From Dichetophora obliterata (Eukaryota > Arthropoda > Insecta > Diptera > Sciomyzidae), in assembly GCA_963920525.1 (NCBI GenBank), contig OY986436.1, positions 181,562,361 through 181,626,360 of the forward strand: DNA of 64,000 nt, written 5' to 3'. Below, piece after piece: positions 43,567 to 54,878 of this stretch. Every line of letters starts with the position of its first letter. Position 1 is the stretch's first letter. The notes under the pieces were generated by a model. That model saw only the letters and a program-made list of their open reading frames with translations. It searched no databases and was not told the origin of the DNA. The translations under genes and the position numbers were made by a program.

Positions 43567-44825
43567 ACGGGTGTGTTTTATAGAGTAATACAAGTTTAAA
43601 TCATAATAAAACATAATAATTTATTTTTAATATCAATAAAACGGGCTTTATTATGTAGAAAATTTTATGACATTAATGCTTAAATATGATTTCGGCAAGG
43701 CGCAATCTGGAACACCAATTTTTACAAACTTTTCGCAGCATTTGCGGCCGTATCTCGCCGATAACTCTTCGAATGTTGATTTCCAGTTGTTCAATTGTTT
43801 GTGGTTTATCGACGTAGACAAGTGACTTTACATAACCCTAAAGAAAATAATCCAATGGGGTTAAATCACACGATCTTGGGGACCAATTAATTGGGCCATT
43901 TCGTGAAATTATTTTTTCGTCAAAAGTTTCCTTGAGTAAATCAATTTTAGCGCCCGCTGTGTGGCATGTGGCTCCGTCCTGTTGGAACCACATATCAGCA
44001 AGATTAATGCCAGCTCATTGAGGTACGAAAAAACTTCGAATCATGTTCCTATACCGTTCACCATTGACAGTAACATTCTGACCATCATCGTTTTTGAAGA
44101 CATATGGGCCAATGACTCCGCCAGCCCATAAAGCGCACCAAACAGTCATATTCTGTGGTGTGTAATGGAGTTTTTCGACAAAACCTTGTGAATTCTTCTC
44201 ACTCCAAATACGACAATTATGTTTATTTACGTACCCAGTCAACCAAAAATGGGCTTCATCGGAAAATAAAATTTTCCATGGAAATTCAAAATCAATATCA
44301 ATTTGTGCTTCAGACCATTCGCTGAATTGGCGGCGCATACGATGGTCGTTTGGCTTGGCCTGCACAAGTTGAATCTTGAAGGGATTTGAGCCAAGATCTT
44401 TTCGTAAAATCTTCCATAAAGTGGAAGAACACAACTCCAGTTGCTGAGAACGGCGACGAATTGATTGATTAGGATCATCTTCAATGCTTTCCTGTACAGC
44501 AGCTACAGATTCTTCACTGCGCACTGTTCGGCGTCTCACGGGATGCATATTATCAGTAACAGTAAATGTGGTCCGAAAACGATCTGTGGTTCTTCGAATT
44601 GGCAGCTCTGAAGGACGATTATGTACGCCATAAAATGGACTAAGTGCACGATAAGTTTGACGAACAGAACCATTATTTTGATTAAAAATTTTGATTAAAA
44701 TAAATAAATAAATAATAAAATGGCAAAGCAAACTAAACAAAAAGCAACTATCAACTGTTGAATGGGTGGTCAACGAAAGCAGTGATGCTAACTCAAAGTT
44801 GTATTACTCTATAAAAAACACCCTT
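43567..44825 (-). mobile_element. Decayed DD41D Tc1/mariner element, 1,259 bp
   Basis: The left terminus has GGGTGTGTTTTATAGAGTAA and the right, reverse complemented, GGGTGTTTTTTATAGAGTAA, followed by TACAAGTTT or TACAACTTT. TA lies on both sides (43565-43566 and 44826-44827). It encloses one transposase pseudogene on the minus strand. The terminal sequence differs from the other DD41D elements in this window, so it is a separate lineage. Confidence 0.87.
43673..44773 (-). pseudogene. DD41D transposase with two in-frame stops
   Basis: The frame from about 44700 has the helix-turn-helix region (NNGSVRQTYRALSPFYG, RRTVRSEESVAAVQESIEDD), TLWKILRKDLGSNPFKIQLV, then LFSDEAHFWLTGYVNKHN with the first catalytic D, TVWCALWAGGVIGPYVF and VTVNGERYRNMIRSFF. 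A stop at about 44015 precedes MWFQQDGATCHTAGAKIDLL with the second D and SPRSCDLTPLDYFL with the third, 41 residues on. A second stop replaces the W of FLWGY. The tail ends RLAEIIFKH at 43676. The first ~35 residues of the open frame (hydrophobic) do not match the family and are probably decayed sequence. Inactive. Confidence 0.88.
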
Positions 44826-44829
44826 TACG

Positions 44830-46138
44830 ATTCGTTTGTAAAATATTCACATTAGACCGTTCTACTTGATCAACGTTTTTCGAAAAGTTCCCGGGACACG
44901 TTGATTTTGGATTCTACTCTTAAAAACATGAATTTTGGTATACAACATCTTTATATTAACTAACAGTAAATAAGCGCAATCGGCTTAAAAAATTCTTGGT
45001 TAAAAGTTCATTTTGTCGAAAAAACAAGAAATTTCTTCTTCAGTATTTTGCATATAACTATGAAACTAATAAAACAATTTTTATAAATTTATACTTAAAG
45101 CAAATAGAATTTTCCGTCTTATGCTATAAGAAACATCGCATTTTTTTCAGTACATTTCTTTTAAAAACTCTGCAAAGTGAAATTTTTTTTAAAATTTTTT
45201 CGAAAATTTGATAACTTAAACTCACGTTACAAGATCATGAGGAAGAAGTTTTTGATTACTTAAATTTCGTATTTTGAGGAACTTTACAGCAAGAATTTTA
45301 ATGTATAATTCGAAAATGTATGATACGATATTTTCATCAAAAAGTAACATAACCGCACAGTGAATTTTTTCGAAAAAAATTCAATCTTATTTTTATAAAA
45401 CGTAGCTACATAAATATTTATGTAAATAACCACAAAAAAGAATTATAAGACATTAGTTTAAGTTGCGAAGTATTGTACGTTTTCTGTTGTCCGGATGACT
45501 TTTATTGTAATGTTCAATTACTTGGATAACTTATCTTTTTTTTATAAATTTATATTTTTCTTGCAAAACTGCGTTGAAAACAAATATGACAAATAAATAT
45601 TAGAAATTAAAAGACAGAAAACTGAGATTTTAAAAAACAATTTAGCCTAAGATTACACAGCTTTCGGACGAAAGGTTTATTTTCAGTCCAATTTGTGTGC
45701 AGTTTATTGAAACTAACGTATTGTGGACAGTGATTCACCTCAAAGCTTTTAAGTTTTGTTTTAGCACATGAAACCGGGGTCTTGAATTCTGCATAAGCAG
45801 GACATAAAGCTATCATTTTTCTACCAGAGTTTCCTATATCTTTCGTAAATATTACCGATCTCATATATATTGCATTTATTGAATTATTGGCGTTTTTTAC
45901 CAACCCTTCTTGTATTTTTATATTTTTAAGGCGATGATAAGAAATAGCTGGCTCGTTAAAAAGTCCACTTATGGTATTTAAGTCAAGATTACAGAGTATG
46001 TAAGACATGGAGAATACATATTGCTTAAAGAGATATAATATTTGGAAAAAATTACAGTACCTTACCAATCAGTGGTTTTTAATAATAAGACAGATTAAGA
46101 TTAAGAAAAGTGCAGCCATAGCTTAAGGCTGTGTTCAG
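44830..46138. other. AT-rich DNA with one unrecognised ORF
   Basis: Apart from the frame at 45607-46068 there is nothing to report. Homopolymer-rich and without repeats that I can identify. Confidence 0.4.
45607..46068 (-). CDS. Unrecognised 153-codon ORF
   Basis: A minus-strand frame of 153 codons begins MVRYCNFFQILYLFKQYVFS and contains CNLDLNTISGLFNEPAISYH, IQEGLVKNANNSINAIYMRS, GRKMIALCPAYAEFKTPVSC and HTNWTENKPFVRKLCNLRLN. It has nine cysteines, mixed composition and is not a low-complexity translation. I recognise no domain, and no TE protein aligns with it. The start is the first ATG in the frame. It could be an exon of a host gene, a TE accessory protein or chance; such lengths occasionally arise by chance in AT-rich DNA. 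Confidence 0.25.
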   Translation of the reverse strand: MVRYCNFFQILYLFKQYVFSMSYILCNLDLNTISGLFNEPAISYHRLKNIKIQEGLVKNANNSINAIYMRSVIFTKDIGNSGRKMIALCPAYAEFKTPVSCAKTKLKSFEVNHCPQYVSFNKLHTNWTENKPFVRKLCNLRLNCFLKSQFSVF

Positions 46139-47565
46139 TAGGGCGTATAGAATTACAATTTTTTTTCGAGTTTCACATTCTAAGAGGTCTCAAAAGTTGC
46201 ATAGAGTGGTCAAGATCTCCCAAAAACAGTTTTAGAAAAAAATAAGGATCTCTTCCTCTCCCGTAAGAACAGTGTTGTTTTTTTGAGAAAAACAGTAAAA
46301 AAACACGATCTCAAAATGTTTTAAAGAGAAACTACATATGTCTTAAAGCAAAAGTAAATACAGACCTTAACTAACAATATCTTGGCAAACACGATGCCAC
46401 TCTTGGTTTTTACCTACAGTGTCCTGTGTGAAGGATATTCAAATCTAAAAGTACACTCGAGATAGCACAGAACTTTTAATTGTTATCTGATTCCCTAAAT
46501 TTTGGTGATATTGATTAGAGTGTTAACGTTTTCCTTTAATTTGGAAAATTAATAATGTGCACATTTTTTACATATGCATTTTCCTGTTTTGGAGAAAAAA
46601 TATATACTTGAATGCAATTTTTTAACTTTTTTAAACAAATGAATATAAGGTTGTATATCTCGGGCACCAGAAGTGGTACCGAAGATAATTTTCTCAATTC
46701 GGATTCTGCAAATAGTTTTGAATGAAACGCTGTCTAAAAATATATATTTCAAACCAGCAGGAAAAGCCCACGATTTTTTCTCTATTTTGATATTTAAAAA
46801 AGTTACTTCAAGCATGAAATGTAACAATTTTGTTCAAATCTCCTTTATGGCTATTATTTAATTAAGACACTTCTTAGCAACAATTGTTTAGTCAATGGAG
46901 ACCCATCGAATGGCAAGCTCAGAAACTCAAAATTTTTGTATAACATTTTTGTGAATGCTGAGTTGAGGTGTTTTAACGAAATAATAAATTCAAGCTAGGA
47001 AGAAAAATTTCTTAAAAAATCGAAATCGGAAATCGGAAATCGGAAATGGCCTTAACCTGGTGTTGCAAATTGATACTCTTGGACAGGGTGTTGTTCAGAA
47101 ATATTTGAAGAATCTAAATTAAGTAAATTATCCTCGGTACCACTTCTGGTACTCGAGATATAAAACCTTATATTAATTATTTTGAAAAAGTTAAAAAACT
47201 GCATTCAAGTATGCATTTCTTAAAAACAAGAAAATGCATATGCAAAAATTATGCAAATTATTAATTAGCCAAATTTAAAGAAGACGTTAACACTGTAATC
47301 AAAATCACCAAAATTTAGACAATCAGATAGCAGTCCAAAGTTCTGTGCTACCTCGAGTGTACCTTTACATTAGAATATCCTTCACACAGGATATTGTGGG
47401 TAAAAATCGAGAGTATTATCGTGTTTGCCAAAACATTGTCAGTTAAAGTTTAAATTCACTTTTTCTACTTTCACTTTATTTAAAATTTTTTTTGAGAGAT
47501 CTTGGCCACTCAATGCAACTTTTTAGACCTATTAGAATACGATCTAAATTTTTCGATACGCCCTA
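46139..47565. mobile_element. Foldback-type element with ~450-550-bp arms and TAGGGCGTA ends
   Basis: The termini are TAGGGCGTA (46139-46147) and its reverse complement TACGCCCTA (47557-47565). The arms then match for hundreds of bases: TTACCTACAGTGTCCTGTGT against the mirror of ACACAGGATATTGTGGGTAA, then GATAGCACAGAACTTT against the mirror of AAAGTTCTGTGCTACC, ATATGCATTTTC against GAAAATGCATAT, and CAGAAGTGGTACCGA against TCGGTACCACTTCTG. The loop is about 46690-47125 and includes a CGGAAAT triplication near 47026. No transposase. A solo arm is at 19085-19399. Confidence 0.83.
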
Positions 47566-47779
47566 ATGTTCAGCCTACACTTCCAGTACAAGTTTGAAAA
47601 ATCTATACAAGCATAAGGTATAATACTAAAGGTAAGGTTGAATAACAAAATACGTACATAAGGTAATTAATTTCATTCAAAATAACAAAAATGTAAATCA
47701 GAAAGAACGGATTACGAACGTTAGTGACGTCGATAGTAACAAATGGCATTGCTTATGCAAACTTCAATAAACTATTCAC

Positions 47780-49170
47780 TTGAAATGGGTGCTTAAATAA
47801 TTTTGAGTGACGATCACGCACGATCACGATGTGTTCTCTTTTAATTACGCAAGCTCATGATTAAAATTATTTTTGGACTCACGATCACGCACGATCGCAA
47901 TATAATATTTTTTGACTTACTAGTGCTCACGAATATAATTTTTTACAATTAGGCACGCTTACTAAACATTTAATAAAAGTTTATTTAGGGTTTTTAAAAG
48001 AAGGAACGTACATTTTATTCTTATCTTTTACAGATACATCTTGTATGGGCATTTCCAAATTGGCGTTAGGTACGATTTGTACGAAAAAATATAAAATATA
48101 AAAAAAATATAAAAAATATAAAAAAATATAAGTAATTAAGTAGCACTATATGGAGTTAAAGCAACGACAACAATTGATTACAAATAAAAAAATTTGTAAG
48201 CAAAAATATGTGCTGGCGTTACGTTACAAAAAACAAAAGTGATTTTTGACTTGGATTACAGAGTTTGCAAAACTCTCTGAAATGGGAAAGAGACTTTCTG
48301 CATAGAACTTTTTTAGAGGGACTTGAAACTTTTATTTTCTAAGTAATCAAATTTAAAAATCTTCTCTGGTTTTTTTAGTAAGTTTTTTGATCTGGCGTGA
48401 CGTTACTGTTGTAACGTTACTTAAATTTCCATTGTAATTCAAATGGGTAGTTAAGTAAATAGGTAGTAAAGTAATAAGGTCAGTATGTAATTAAAAAACC
48501 AGATTAATATATTTCTCTTTCCTTGGCTTAACCATTTATGTATAAATTGATTAAATTAATAGAATTATAATGTTTCTCTTGGCTAATATCATAAAATAAT
48601 TAGTTTTTCATAAGGTTTAATTTTTTGGTCACGGTAGACTTTTCTGTGGAAATGCCCATATATGAAAATTATATGAATACATTAATTAGTTTGCAGCAAA
48701 ATAATTAATCTTTAGATGGAAACCACAGATCATCATTTGAGTTTAAAGTAAATTTTTTTAAACATTTGAATACATTTAAAATTCATTGAATTTAATTTAT
48801 AAAAAGTATTATTTTTATTAAAGCTTTTATTAAAAAAAAGTAATTTATCCAAATTTTCACCCAGCAGCAGTCTGGATCTTCTTTACACTTTGAGGCCAAA
48901 ATTGCCCCAAGCAATCACTGTCGTTTCGGGAAATAATTAAAAAAAGCAAAGTTGGTTTTTATTGCTTTATTAGAAGTAGTCAATATTATATTTTGTATGC
49001 AATTGGTAGATAAACTGTAAAATAAAAGTTAACTGTAAATAAAGAAAGTTAAGTCACGTAGGCTCACACACGGGGTAATTCAGTAACGTATGCTCACGAA
49101 TATTTCTTGATTTTTGGATGGGCTCGCTCACGGTCACGAAGTGATTCATCGTGCCACGTACCCATCTCTA
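47780..49170. mobile_element. hAT-like non-autonomous element (probable)
   Basis: The right end, reverse complemented, starts TAGAGATGGGTACGTGG and continues with CACGATGAATCACTTCGTGA. The left end has TTGAAATGGGTGC and then GTGACGATCACGCACGATC, a degenerate match. CACGATCACG-type words are repeated within each end. TAGAGATGGG-type termini are common in insect hAT families. I could not find a convincing 8-bp duplication. The element hosts the MITE at 48044-48660. Confidence 0.5.
48044..48660. mobile_element. 617-bp MITE with TATGGGCATTTCCA ends
   Basis: TATGGGCATTTCCA at 48044 and its reverse complement TGGAAATGCCCATA ending at 48660 are perfect 14-bp termini. The interior has AACGTTAC and GTAACG words, a TATAAAAAAATATAA-type stretch and repeated AAGTAATT words. 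A second copy in inverted orientation, itself split, is at 56340-58530. No coding capacity. Confidence 0.8.
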
Positions 49171-50929
49171 TCATTAACCATACAAATTCATGCATTATTT
49201 TCGAATATATTTCTCTTTATGTACAATTGAAAAAATAAATGTTTTCATATAAGTGAATATATATGTATGTGAATATTGATGTGATTAAGAAAGAGTAGGT
49301 GTAAATGCAAAATAAGTCTTTATACTAACGTTTTGGTTATTTTGTAAAAGGGTGAATTGTCAAGAGTGCAAAATATGTAAATTGCTATATCTTCAAAAGT
49401 AATGTATGAATTTCAATGGTTAAAAGCTTGTTAAATAGGTAAAAGCATAACCTTTCTTTTGATAACCAGTAATAGCCAGTAATTTCAACTAACCAGAGTA
49501 ACGTTGCACGCGTTTTTCTCGAAATATACTTTTTTCAATACGGGCCACATTCCTGCAAACAAAGTAATCTACCGATTTTAATATTTTTTTAAAATTATTT
49601 CTAATGTAATTCTCAACCACATCTACCAAAATGGACGGCTTTGCAAAATTTGTCTAGTTTTACAAGCAACAATATGGTCAAAAATAACGTAGATATTTTT
49701 ATTTGCTCTTTCACACTTCATCATTTTCTTAATTTTTACATTTCCATTCCATTTTGGTAAATGATGTGTATTCAGGGGTTAACTTTCGAATGCATTTTGT
49801 TTTTGGTTTCAGACGATCTGGAGCCGACGAGCTATGATGTGGCCCGATTTTCATCTTTTCTTAAGCACACCAACTTCGGACATTTTTATATATAAAAAAT
49901 ATGTATATTAGGTAGGAGCAATTTGTTCCGGGCGAAAATTTTCATGCTGGTAACTTTCAGTTTTGGATTTTACATGAAATTCTGATTTAAAAACTCCTTG
50001 GGACCATATAACTCCGATAATATTTTTCCCAGTGAATTATCTAGATGCGTATTAAAAAATAATTTTGAAAATTATGTCTTTACAGGGTAAAAATTTGGTG
50101 AAAAGGTTTAAAAATGGGTAACGGGCTTCTTGAAGTAATATCTGAGATGTCAAAGTTCTGTAAACGGATTCTGATTACCTTCAGAAATTTTTAAAAAGGA
50201 TTTTTAGGGTTTTTGAAAAATTGATAACTATGAGGAGCTAAAGGGTTAAAACTATATTTTTTAGAGCAAACTCAAAGTCTAATAAGTCTGATTAGGTACA
50301 TGGTATGGACTGGCTTTTTGTGGTAAAATACTCTTCAAACTAATGCCTAAAGTAGAAACTCTTGCGTTTTGAAAAAATTGTTTTAAAAAGAGAAGAGTTT
50401 TTATTTCAGAAGTTAATTAAAAAGTAATAAAAAATGAAAGTCGAGCTATGTGAAATCGAAAATGTAAACAATTTTTTATAAAAAGATATATAAGCTATAA
50501 AAACATATACATGTATTTTTGTTTTTGTTTGTATAAAAATTTGAGTCACTCGTTACATTTTCATATTTGTATAATATAAACTGTTAACCATATATACATA
50601 AACTCCAAACACTAGCACTTTTTTCAATACTATTGATACTTTCTCGTACACCGACAAAGAAACACGAACTTGTCGTCGTTCCATGTCATTCGATTTTTTT
50701 GCAAAATAGCGACATACATTTGTTTTGTTTGCACAACAAAAGCAATAAGAAGCAACAACAAAGAGACTATGGAAATATAACAAACTTATAAACTAAATAG
50801 AATTTCTAAATTTTAGCTTCGTTAAGAAACAATTTTAGAAGCGAAGAACAGTTTAGAAAATAAAAGTTTAAAATCGGTCAACCCATTTCAGAGATATGGT
50901 TAGTCAAACATTCTTCAAAAAAATTTGTT
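49171..50929. other. AT-rich DNA, no gene seen
   Basis: GGGCCACAT (about 49535) and ATGTGGCCC (about 49838) form a short inverted pair in a stretch that also has CGCGTTTTTCTCGAAATA, a word related to others at about 34672 and 7565. This may be an old repeat. No gene is evident. Confidence 0.4.
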
Positions 50930-51310
50930 CCAAGTCTTCGGTCCTGTTGTGAAGACTATTGTTTATGAAAGAACCACGAGCTGCATGAGTTTTCCGACGG
51001 CATAACGCAGTTCAGCGTTACGCTCGCTGGATATCTATTGTAAGGTTAAAAAAACTCCAGTGAACAAGGTGTTCGAGACGAAAGTCAAGGGTTTACGGCG
51101 AAGAAGACGACCATCCCTCCGATGGACTAACCTCGCCAAGGAAGCCCTAACCGCGCTTGTTATAACAAATTAAGGAAGACGCGCGAAAAGCAGAGGCACC
51201 TGGCGAGAGCTGATAAAGTCGGCCGATACCCGATCACGGGTTCTAATGGCCGCCTTAGTAAGCAATTGGACCTTACCATTAATAAAATAAGTACTAACCA
51301 GCTGCTACTA
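50930..51310 (+). pseudogene. LINE ORF2 C-terminal fragment
   Basis: One plus frame reads VNKVFETKVKGLRRRRRPSL, then RWTNLAKEALTAL, a stop, and GRRAKSRGTWRELIKSADTR followed by VSNWTLPLIK and a stop. The GRRRRGRPxxRW...W..L...R..W pattern is a well-known C-terminal tail of endonuclease/RT-encoding LINEs. Base composition is clearly higher in GC than the surroundings. No RT motifs remain. The upstream part (GERTTSCMSFPT-like) is weak. Confidence 0.6.
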
Positions 51311-51950
51311 CCCAGTGAACCAAAACTGTCTTTCAGTTTTTTACGAACTTTTTCGGGTAGAAAAGTTCGTTTTTGGCAGACAGAAATAAACCCCTTTTGA
51401 ATCTTTGACTGGACTGAAATGCCTCTTAAAAATCAACCTTTTTTGGTTCGAAAATGAATTAAAAATAGTCTTATAAACTTAAATTCAACTAATTTTTGTT
51501 CGAAAATGATTATAAAATAAAAATTAAGTTAACTTTTTATGATCCTTTCTATAAATGTTTTCTAAAGTACGACATTGAATTTACATTGTTGGTTTTTAAG
51601 TCTGTAAATTAGTGTCTGTGTATTACATCAAACAAAAGTTTTCCTAATGCAAAGCAAAATTTTTGAATTTATTATAGTTTTGCTCTTAAACCAAAAATGG
51701 ACAAGGAGAAAAATTAATTAAATATTTGATATTTTTCTTTTAGAAATTATGCTTCAATCTCATGAGAGCGCATCAAATGTTCACTTTACCCACTTTTGAT
51801 GCCAGCTTCATCTATATTGTTGGCCAAAAATATGTTAGCTCTGTGTTCCTGGGTTTATTCAGCAGATGATGATGAAATAAAAAACTTTTTCCTTTATATT
51901 AGTTTAATTTGCATTTTGACCACGTTATTGCGCAGCGCTGCTAAGAATCA
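51311..51950. other. AT-rich DNA, no gene seen
   Basis: No feature could be supported. Confidence 0.4.
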
Positions 51951-52480
51951 CATCGAACGCTGAACCAGCAACAACTGTAACACAGAACCACAACGACCAC
52001 CACCAACCAGCAACTGCAGCGCCATTCAACAGCAGCACCGAATTTTTTATTGTACTTTTTTTTTTATTCATGATTTTTGATGCAAAAGTTTTCATCAGGC
52101 TGGCAATGTTAGCAGTTGACCCGCAAATGTTGCAGTTGCTGCTACTCGTCTTTCAACAGTGTCCGCTGTTGTAGTCGTCGTCTTCCATGGTGTCACTGCA
52201 ATGTGTGCGGCGATGATGAACTCTGCAACTACTGTTGTCGCTGATTTCTGACTGCTGCCTAGTGTTTGCTTTTTCTGTTGTCGATAGATGGATGGATAGA
52301 TGGATGGATGGATGGATGGACTGACTGAGCTTTGCTTGATGGACGTTTCTGTTGTTGTTGATGAAGAGCATTCCATGTCATTGCTGGCATTTTGGATAAT
52401 TCAAATTTTTATTCCCTATTTGCAATTTGTGAGTTTGAGTGTGTGCCTGTGTGTATTAATGGAATTCATTGTGTGTGTGG
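51951..52480. repeat. CAA/CAG-rich patch with a GATG/GATA microsatellite
   Basis: CAGCAACAACTG- and ACCACCACC-type words are dense to about 52260. A tetranucleotide run of GATG and GATA units lies at 52285-52320, and GTGTGTGTG near 52440-52480. Frames here give only low-complexity peptides. No gene is evident. Confidence 0.7.
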
Positions 52481-52637
52481 GTGGATAGATACCCTGAAGG
52501 AAATGTCAATAGTAAAACTGTACTGATTCACTATTGACTTCGTCACCAGTACTACTGACCAGTTATATGACATACAATGCTTTCTACTGTAGACATTTAC
52601 ATGGGCTTGTCATTGCGAATCCACTAGTTCCCTTAGT

Positions 52638-52883
52638 ACTATTGACTAGGTAGTTCTAATGGAACCACATGGAGACATTGGAACCATAGATTCACTAGTT
52701 CATTTTAGTAATTCTAGTCAACACTTTTTGAACTTTTTATAATATTTTCATACCAGTAGAACTATTGACTAGGTAGTTCGTATGGGGACATATGGAGACA
52801 TTGGAACCAGAGATTCACTAGTGCATTTCAGTAGTTCTAGTCTACACTTTTGGAACTTTTTGTTAAATTTCCACACTACACCA
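52638..52883. repeat. 123-bp subterminal tandem repeat, two units
   Basis: Units begin ACTATTGACTAGGTAGTTC at 52638 and 52761. Both contain ATGGAGACATTGGAACCA, AGATTCACTAGT, TTTCAGTAGTTCTAGTC or TTTTAGTAATTCTAGTC, and GAACTTTTT. The 52492-52637 interval has a third, weaker copy (CACTATTGACTTCG). Such repeats next to a terminus often bind the transposase. Confidence 0.85.
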
Positions 52884-53344
52884 TTTCCAATTGTATTCTA
52901 AAATTTTCAAAATAAATTTTAAAATTGTCTAAATATATTTTATAATTTTCCAAATGAATTTTGAAATTGAATTTTAAAAATTGTGTACAAAAAAAAATTG
53001 GACAATTTTAAAATCCATTGGCACAATTTTAGAACTTCAAACAAGTTCATTTATTTTGTTAATATTACATATTTATTAAAGAGACAAAAATAAGGTTAGT
53101 TTCTTAAAAGTAAAAAAAGGTACGAATTCAGTGTTACAGTCTTTTTGTATCGGGTTTTTAAGATTTAAAGCTTGTTTTACAAGTCTAGGTTTCTTATTAA
53201 ATAATAAACACAGCTTATTAATAGCATAAAAGTAGCACATATGATTTTGTACATATTTCTTTGTATCAAATTGTTTCAAAATAAAAAAAGCTCATTTTCT
53301 CCAAGGCTGGCGAAACCTTTTAGCATTTTGAATTGATATAAAAA

Positions 53345-53968
53345 TTACTGTTCTTTGTCAGAAGAGTCGCCTTCATTTTCATGTTGTTCCTTATTTTTGA
53401 AGTTGCTGCGGCTGGTTTGTTTAAAATATTTTTTTTTCTGTCGTTGGAAAGCTGCTCTTAATGTTTTGTCAGAAGATTCACTGAAAGTTGATATAGCATC
53501 TGGGTATTGAAAAAAAAAATATTTTGAAATATAAAAAAAAAATTAAAACCTCGTTTAAAAAATTGTTTACCTTCAAAGCCTTGAACACATTGCCGTAGTC
53601 CCGTAATCGCTTTTTGCCGAAAGTTCCGTCAACATTAAAGTTCATTATAATATCGTGACCAAATATCTGAAGTAGGTTTCGTTCAGCATTACCACCGAGA
53701 AGTACCTTTATTTGCCGTATCTATAAAATATAAATCAGAAATTTTTAAAATTGTTTGTTGATTTTGTTTCACAGTACAGTAAAACACTTACATATGGATC
53801 TGCATGCGTCGCTAAAATAGCATCAAATTCTTTCAATTTTTCCTCAGTGTTAATTGGAAATATGCCCATTATATTTTTGGCAACTGCGTTTTGGGTAACT
53901 ATGCGATCCAATAAAACTTTATGTTCCGCCAAAATATCAACTAAGGTGTTATATTGCTTCTGAGCAGC
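53345..53968 (-). CDS. DUF4806-like protein, three predicted exons
   Basis: Three minus-strand exons with good splice signals are readable. Exon A ends at 53791 or so with TAT then GTAAGT; it is preceded by a T-run and CAG near 53970 and encodes AAQKQYNTLVDILAEHKVLL and NIMGIFPINTEEKLKEFDAI. Exon B (about 53571-53720) follows TTTTATAG and encodes IRQIKVLLGGNAERNLLQIF and FNVDGTFGKKRLRDYGNVF, ending before GTAAAC. Exon C (53345-53499) follows AATACCCAG and encodes STFSESSDKTLRAAFQRQKK, ending KEQ and stop. The FPINTEEKLKEFD opening and the glycine- and lysine-rich strand match the DUF4806 family, an insect domain of unknown role often seen in repeats. The B-to-C junction as drawn is out of phase by one base, so either a base was lost or I mis-set a splice site. 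Confidence 0.6.
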
Positions 53969-54340
53969 ATCTGAAAAAAAATATATTTACTAATAAGATA
54001 CATGGATGGAGTTTCTCACAAAATTTCTTCAAGGGCCGAACTAAAACCAACAGCCAATGTTTGAACGAAAAACTTTTTCCACAGCTTTTAGCTCTTACTG
54101 CAGAAGTTTTCAATAAAAATTTCTATCCGAAAATCTCTGCGAAAAGCATAAAACACTATGGCTTCGCCACTTTGACATGGTTTTTGATCTTTATTACCCG
54201 TAAAGGCTCAACAATAGGGTGGTCCTTATTTTAAAAATTTTGGATGCTGCTTAACAAGTCCAGTGTTACGGAGTAGCAAAAATTTTTAAAAAAGGACCTC
54301 TCTACACAACATCCGTTCTTATACAAACCTTTATTTAAAT

Positions 54341-54878
54341 CTATTTTTTTTTTGACAGTTCTTCAAAATTCTTCAAAAGAATTGGCCACAACTGGATTCG
54401 CGAACTTTTAAATAATGGGATTCCGTCGATGTTTATATCCAGTTCAATTTTGTCATAGTTTTTCAACACGTCTCCAACTTTTTTTAGTTGATTTTGGATT
54501 CCAATGTGGCAATAACTTCCAGAGAGAACTTTTCTGACTGAAACTTTACACCTTTTGCCCAACAATGCTGCAGCTGAAAGCGGAACCTGCAGGCCATCCT
54601 CCTGGATTATGGCCAGCAGCTTCTCCAAACATTTTCTGGAAGGTGCTGTCTCAATATACCAATTTTTTTATTTTTTCGCGTAAATTTAATATTGGAGTCG
54701 ACAAATCTTCAAAATATTGCACAAAATCTTCAACAGGCTCTTCCAAATTTTCAGCAGGCTGCACAAAATTGCTTAAGTTAGAGCTTTCACTAAAAATGGT
54801 TGCTTCTTTTTCATTATTTTTATTTTTATACAAAATTTTTTGCTTTATCACAAGTCTTTTGTAATTTCTTTTGCTCAT
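54341..54878 (-). pseudogene. Transposase-like N-terminal fragment (DGIPLFKSS type)
   Basis: The frame starts at 54878 with MSKRNYKRLVIKQKILYKNK and an acidic stretch (SNFVQPAENLEEPVEDFVQY). After a frame change near 54640 it continues APSRKCLEKLLAIIQEDGLQ, SAAALLGKRCKVSVRKVLSG, then YCHIGIQNQLKKVGDVLKN and DINIDGIPLFKSSRIQLWPI, ending at 54341. I recall the IDGxPLxKSSxxxxWPIL motif from uncharacterised transposase-like proteins in arthropods and cnidarians, but cannot name a superfamily. The catalytic part that should follow is missing; 53970-54340 holds nothing coding. The copy therefore has an internal deletion and no complete transposase. Confidence 0.55.

Noticed and set aside
52095..52376. 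Two overlapping minus-strand ORFs rich in Ser/Thr
   Set aside because: They overlap the GATG/GATA microsatellite and CAA-rich patch; no domain is visible.
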